A stretch of DNA of 64,000 nucleotides from Phytopythium helicoides. Taxonomy: Eukaryota; Oomycota; Peronosporomycetes; Pythiales; Pythiaceae. Where the stretch lies: positions 248,001-312,000 of the forward strand of contig JANFNE010000032.1 of NCBI GenBank assembly GCA_024867545.1. Reading direction: 5' to 3'. The first letter of the stretch is position 1; each line of letters starts with the position of its first letter. Below the pieces are notes generated by a model, which worked only from the letters and a program-made list of their open reading frames with translations, searched no databases and was not told the origin of the DNA. Below are positions 62,515-64,000 of the stretch, piece by piece. Both the position numbers and the translations under genes were made by a program.

Positions 62515-64000
62515 TTAAGTTGGCGCTCGACAGAAAACGGTAGGTCTTGGTTGACCACGGAGCATGTTGAGGAGGAGCATGAGCATGTTTTTCGAGGCGT
62601 TGACGTCACGGTTCACAGACAGCCATAGGATCGACAATGGAGCACACTATAAACCTTGCACGTCCGCCATTCCTTGTCCGTGCTGTTCTTGACCTTGCAG
62701 AGGCGGAGACTGTACTGGTATTCTAGCTCCCGATGGCAACGTGAGTGAAGCTTGCTGGTGCGAAACTCATCAATTGGTTGTACACGACAGTAGTTTCTCA
62801 ACGTGTGCTCCAGTCTTTTGACCGGCCCCGCGGGGCACTTCTTGATGAGTCCAGAGTAATCGGTATTGCTCCAATCTCCAAATCCAACCACCGTTCGCCT
62901 GCCTGCTTGCTGGGTCAGTCTCCGGCAGAGTTCATGTAGCTTCTTCTGCGCAAAGATGTACCGTCCAAAACGCAGGTTGCGGAATCCCTTCGCCCGTGAA
63001 AATCCTAGCAGGTTTTCCATACGTGGAATAACGTATCGTGTGTACGTTTCCAGCAACTCGAGCGACGCGGTCTTCTTCGACGGCATCTGACGCTCGGCCG
63101 CCAAAATGTCGGGACGCCGCTCCTTCCAGCAAGCTATCTTCTGGTTGCTCTTGTGGTAGCGAGCATCCTCGTAGAACTCACGAGAAGAGCAGTGGATAGT
63201 CTCGCCGTCCTGGTTGGTTGTTACAAACAGATCTCGTCTGCCAGGATCTAGACCCCACATGACATCATAATCTTCATTCCTAAGTGGGCGGTCTGTCGCC
63301 GGATGGGTTTTCCGCATGACGATGCTGACAGCCTTTCCGTCCGTCACGATCTCTCCTGCGAACTTCTTGTTGGCTGTTTCAAACTTCTCGATATTGAAGA
63401 GACTGTGCCATCAATCGTCTGCGACAGCATTCCAATCGTCGCCTTGAGGAGGCACGCGAACACCAGCACGTAGAAGTAGGCTGCGGAGCGCCGTCTTGCA
63501 CATCTTGAAGTGCGAGCACTTGAACCCATTCTTTGTCGGCAGGAGACTGAACGTGCGGACCTCTGGGATGTCCTGTCGATGCTGAAACCGGCGATTCCTC
63601 TCTTCAATGTCGGTCAGAATCATGTAGGTGAGAGGAAGCAATCTGTTAGCCTCGTCGGACAAGAAGCCGCTCTCGTTGCGCGGGATCTGCTCTCGCCAAG
63701 CCTGCACCTCGGTATCGTTGCCGTCGTAGACAGGGTCCAGGATGCTCTTGATCATGACGTAGGCCTCAGCACCATTCAAGTCATAGACCTGCTTGATGTG
63801 ACGGTGAAAGCGACGGTAGAAGTTGCGTACGATCGCGTTCTTGGTGTTAGTGGCCATCATTTGGGCTGCGTTCTGCTGCCACCCAGCGGTAATCTGCCGG
63901 TTGCTTGCACGTCGAGCGTCCTCACCTCGCCAAGTGTTGTACAGCGTGACTGATTGCTGGAATGCAGGAGACCCGAGTGTGGAGTTGGCGTTGCAAACAC
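62515..64000 (-). pseudogene. Fanzor (eukaryotic TnpB-like RNA-guided nuclease), 5' end beyond window, two frame defects
   Basis: The minus frame is open from the right edge (about residue -46 relative to the Met at 63860) to an in-frame TGA at 63411-63413, then continues in the same frame to 62613. Helical N-terminal part (FYRRFHRHIKQVYDLNGAEA, NRLLPLTYMILTDIEERNRR). RuvC-I is YDVMWGLDPGRRDLFVTT, with candidate catalytic Asp at 63246-63248. The RuvC-II area reads TVVGFGDWSNTDYSGL (about 62890-62850). The zinc-finger region is PIDEFRTSKLHSRCHRELE with later Cys pairs. RuvC-III appears one frame over as LSVNRDVNASKNM (Asp at 62605-62607), then a stop at 62515-62517. DPGRRDLF, DEFRTSK and NRDVNA together are diagnostic of Fanzor/TnpB proteins. 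The TGA and a one-base slip near 62620 argue for a recently decayed copy or sequence errors. Confidence 0.85.

Noticed and set aside
63405..63420. Selenocysteine at the Fanzor TGA
   Set aside because: No SECIS-like element was seen and family members are not known as selenoproteins; mutation or error is simpler.

Overview
The window reads as nuclear DNA of a stramenopile, most likely an oomycete. Genes are close together and GC-rich, carry few introns of about 54-97 bp with GTGCG/GTACG-type donors, and several promoters hold CCAAT boxes. The content includes a PH-domain myosin, a probable flagellar CFAP221-like protein and a Met10-type sulfite reductase subunit, together with a crypton-like recombinase, a LINE, a chromovirus remnant, Pif1-like and ZSWIM/MULE-like pseudogenes and a Fanzor. 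No bacterial operons, rRNA genes or CRISPR arrays were seen. The species assignment is inference.

Layout. 1-281 is the N-terminal end of a crypton-like tyrosine recombinase running off the left edge. 724-8436 is a tandem array of 17 units of about 451 bp, each with an identical tRNA-Arg(ACG). The array abuts, and seems to truncate, a decayed ZSWIM/MULE-type transposase (8440-10560), beside which lies an organelle-like tRNA(CAU) copy. 11.8-16.4 kb is housekeeping: RLP24, ABCE1/Rli1 and gamma carbonic anhydrase on plus, with a tiny three-exon COMMD6-like gene on minus. 16.6-31.8 kb holds a myosin, a mitochondrial carrier, CMSS1/Cms1, two tandem paralogous type I membrane proteins, a BSD-domain protein and a C2-DUSP protein. 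32.9-38.9 kb holds a secreted multicopper oxidase, a CFAP221-like gene and a bacterial-type sugar O-acetyltransferase. 39.2-48.9 kb is a LINE with intact ORF1 (zinc knuckle plus OTU protease-like domain) and ORF2 (endonuclease plus reverse transcriptase). 50.5-53.4 kb is a chromovirus remnant without reverse transcriptase, and 54.1-56.9 kb a Pif1-like helicase pseudogene. 58.8-62.2 kb is the Met10-type flavoprotein, and 62.5-64 kb a Fanzor (eukaryotic TnpB relative) running off the right edge.

How the genes relate. RLP24, ABCE1 and CMSS1 all serve ribosome assembly or recycling. The accessory DNA is a patchwork of different mobile elements. The candidates most worth a second look are the Fanzor, the OTU-bearing LINE and the tRNA-Arg array.

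Quality note. Single-base frame breaks affect nearly every gene between 20 and 31 kb and between 36 and 37 kb, while 11.7-16.4, 32.9-35.0, 39.3-48.6 and 58.8-62.2 kb read cleanly. Local consensus errors are the simplest explanation for the broken host genes. All family assignments are by reading; no database search was run.
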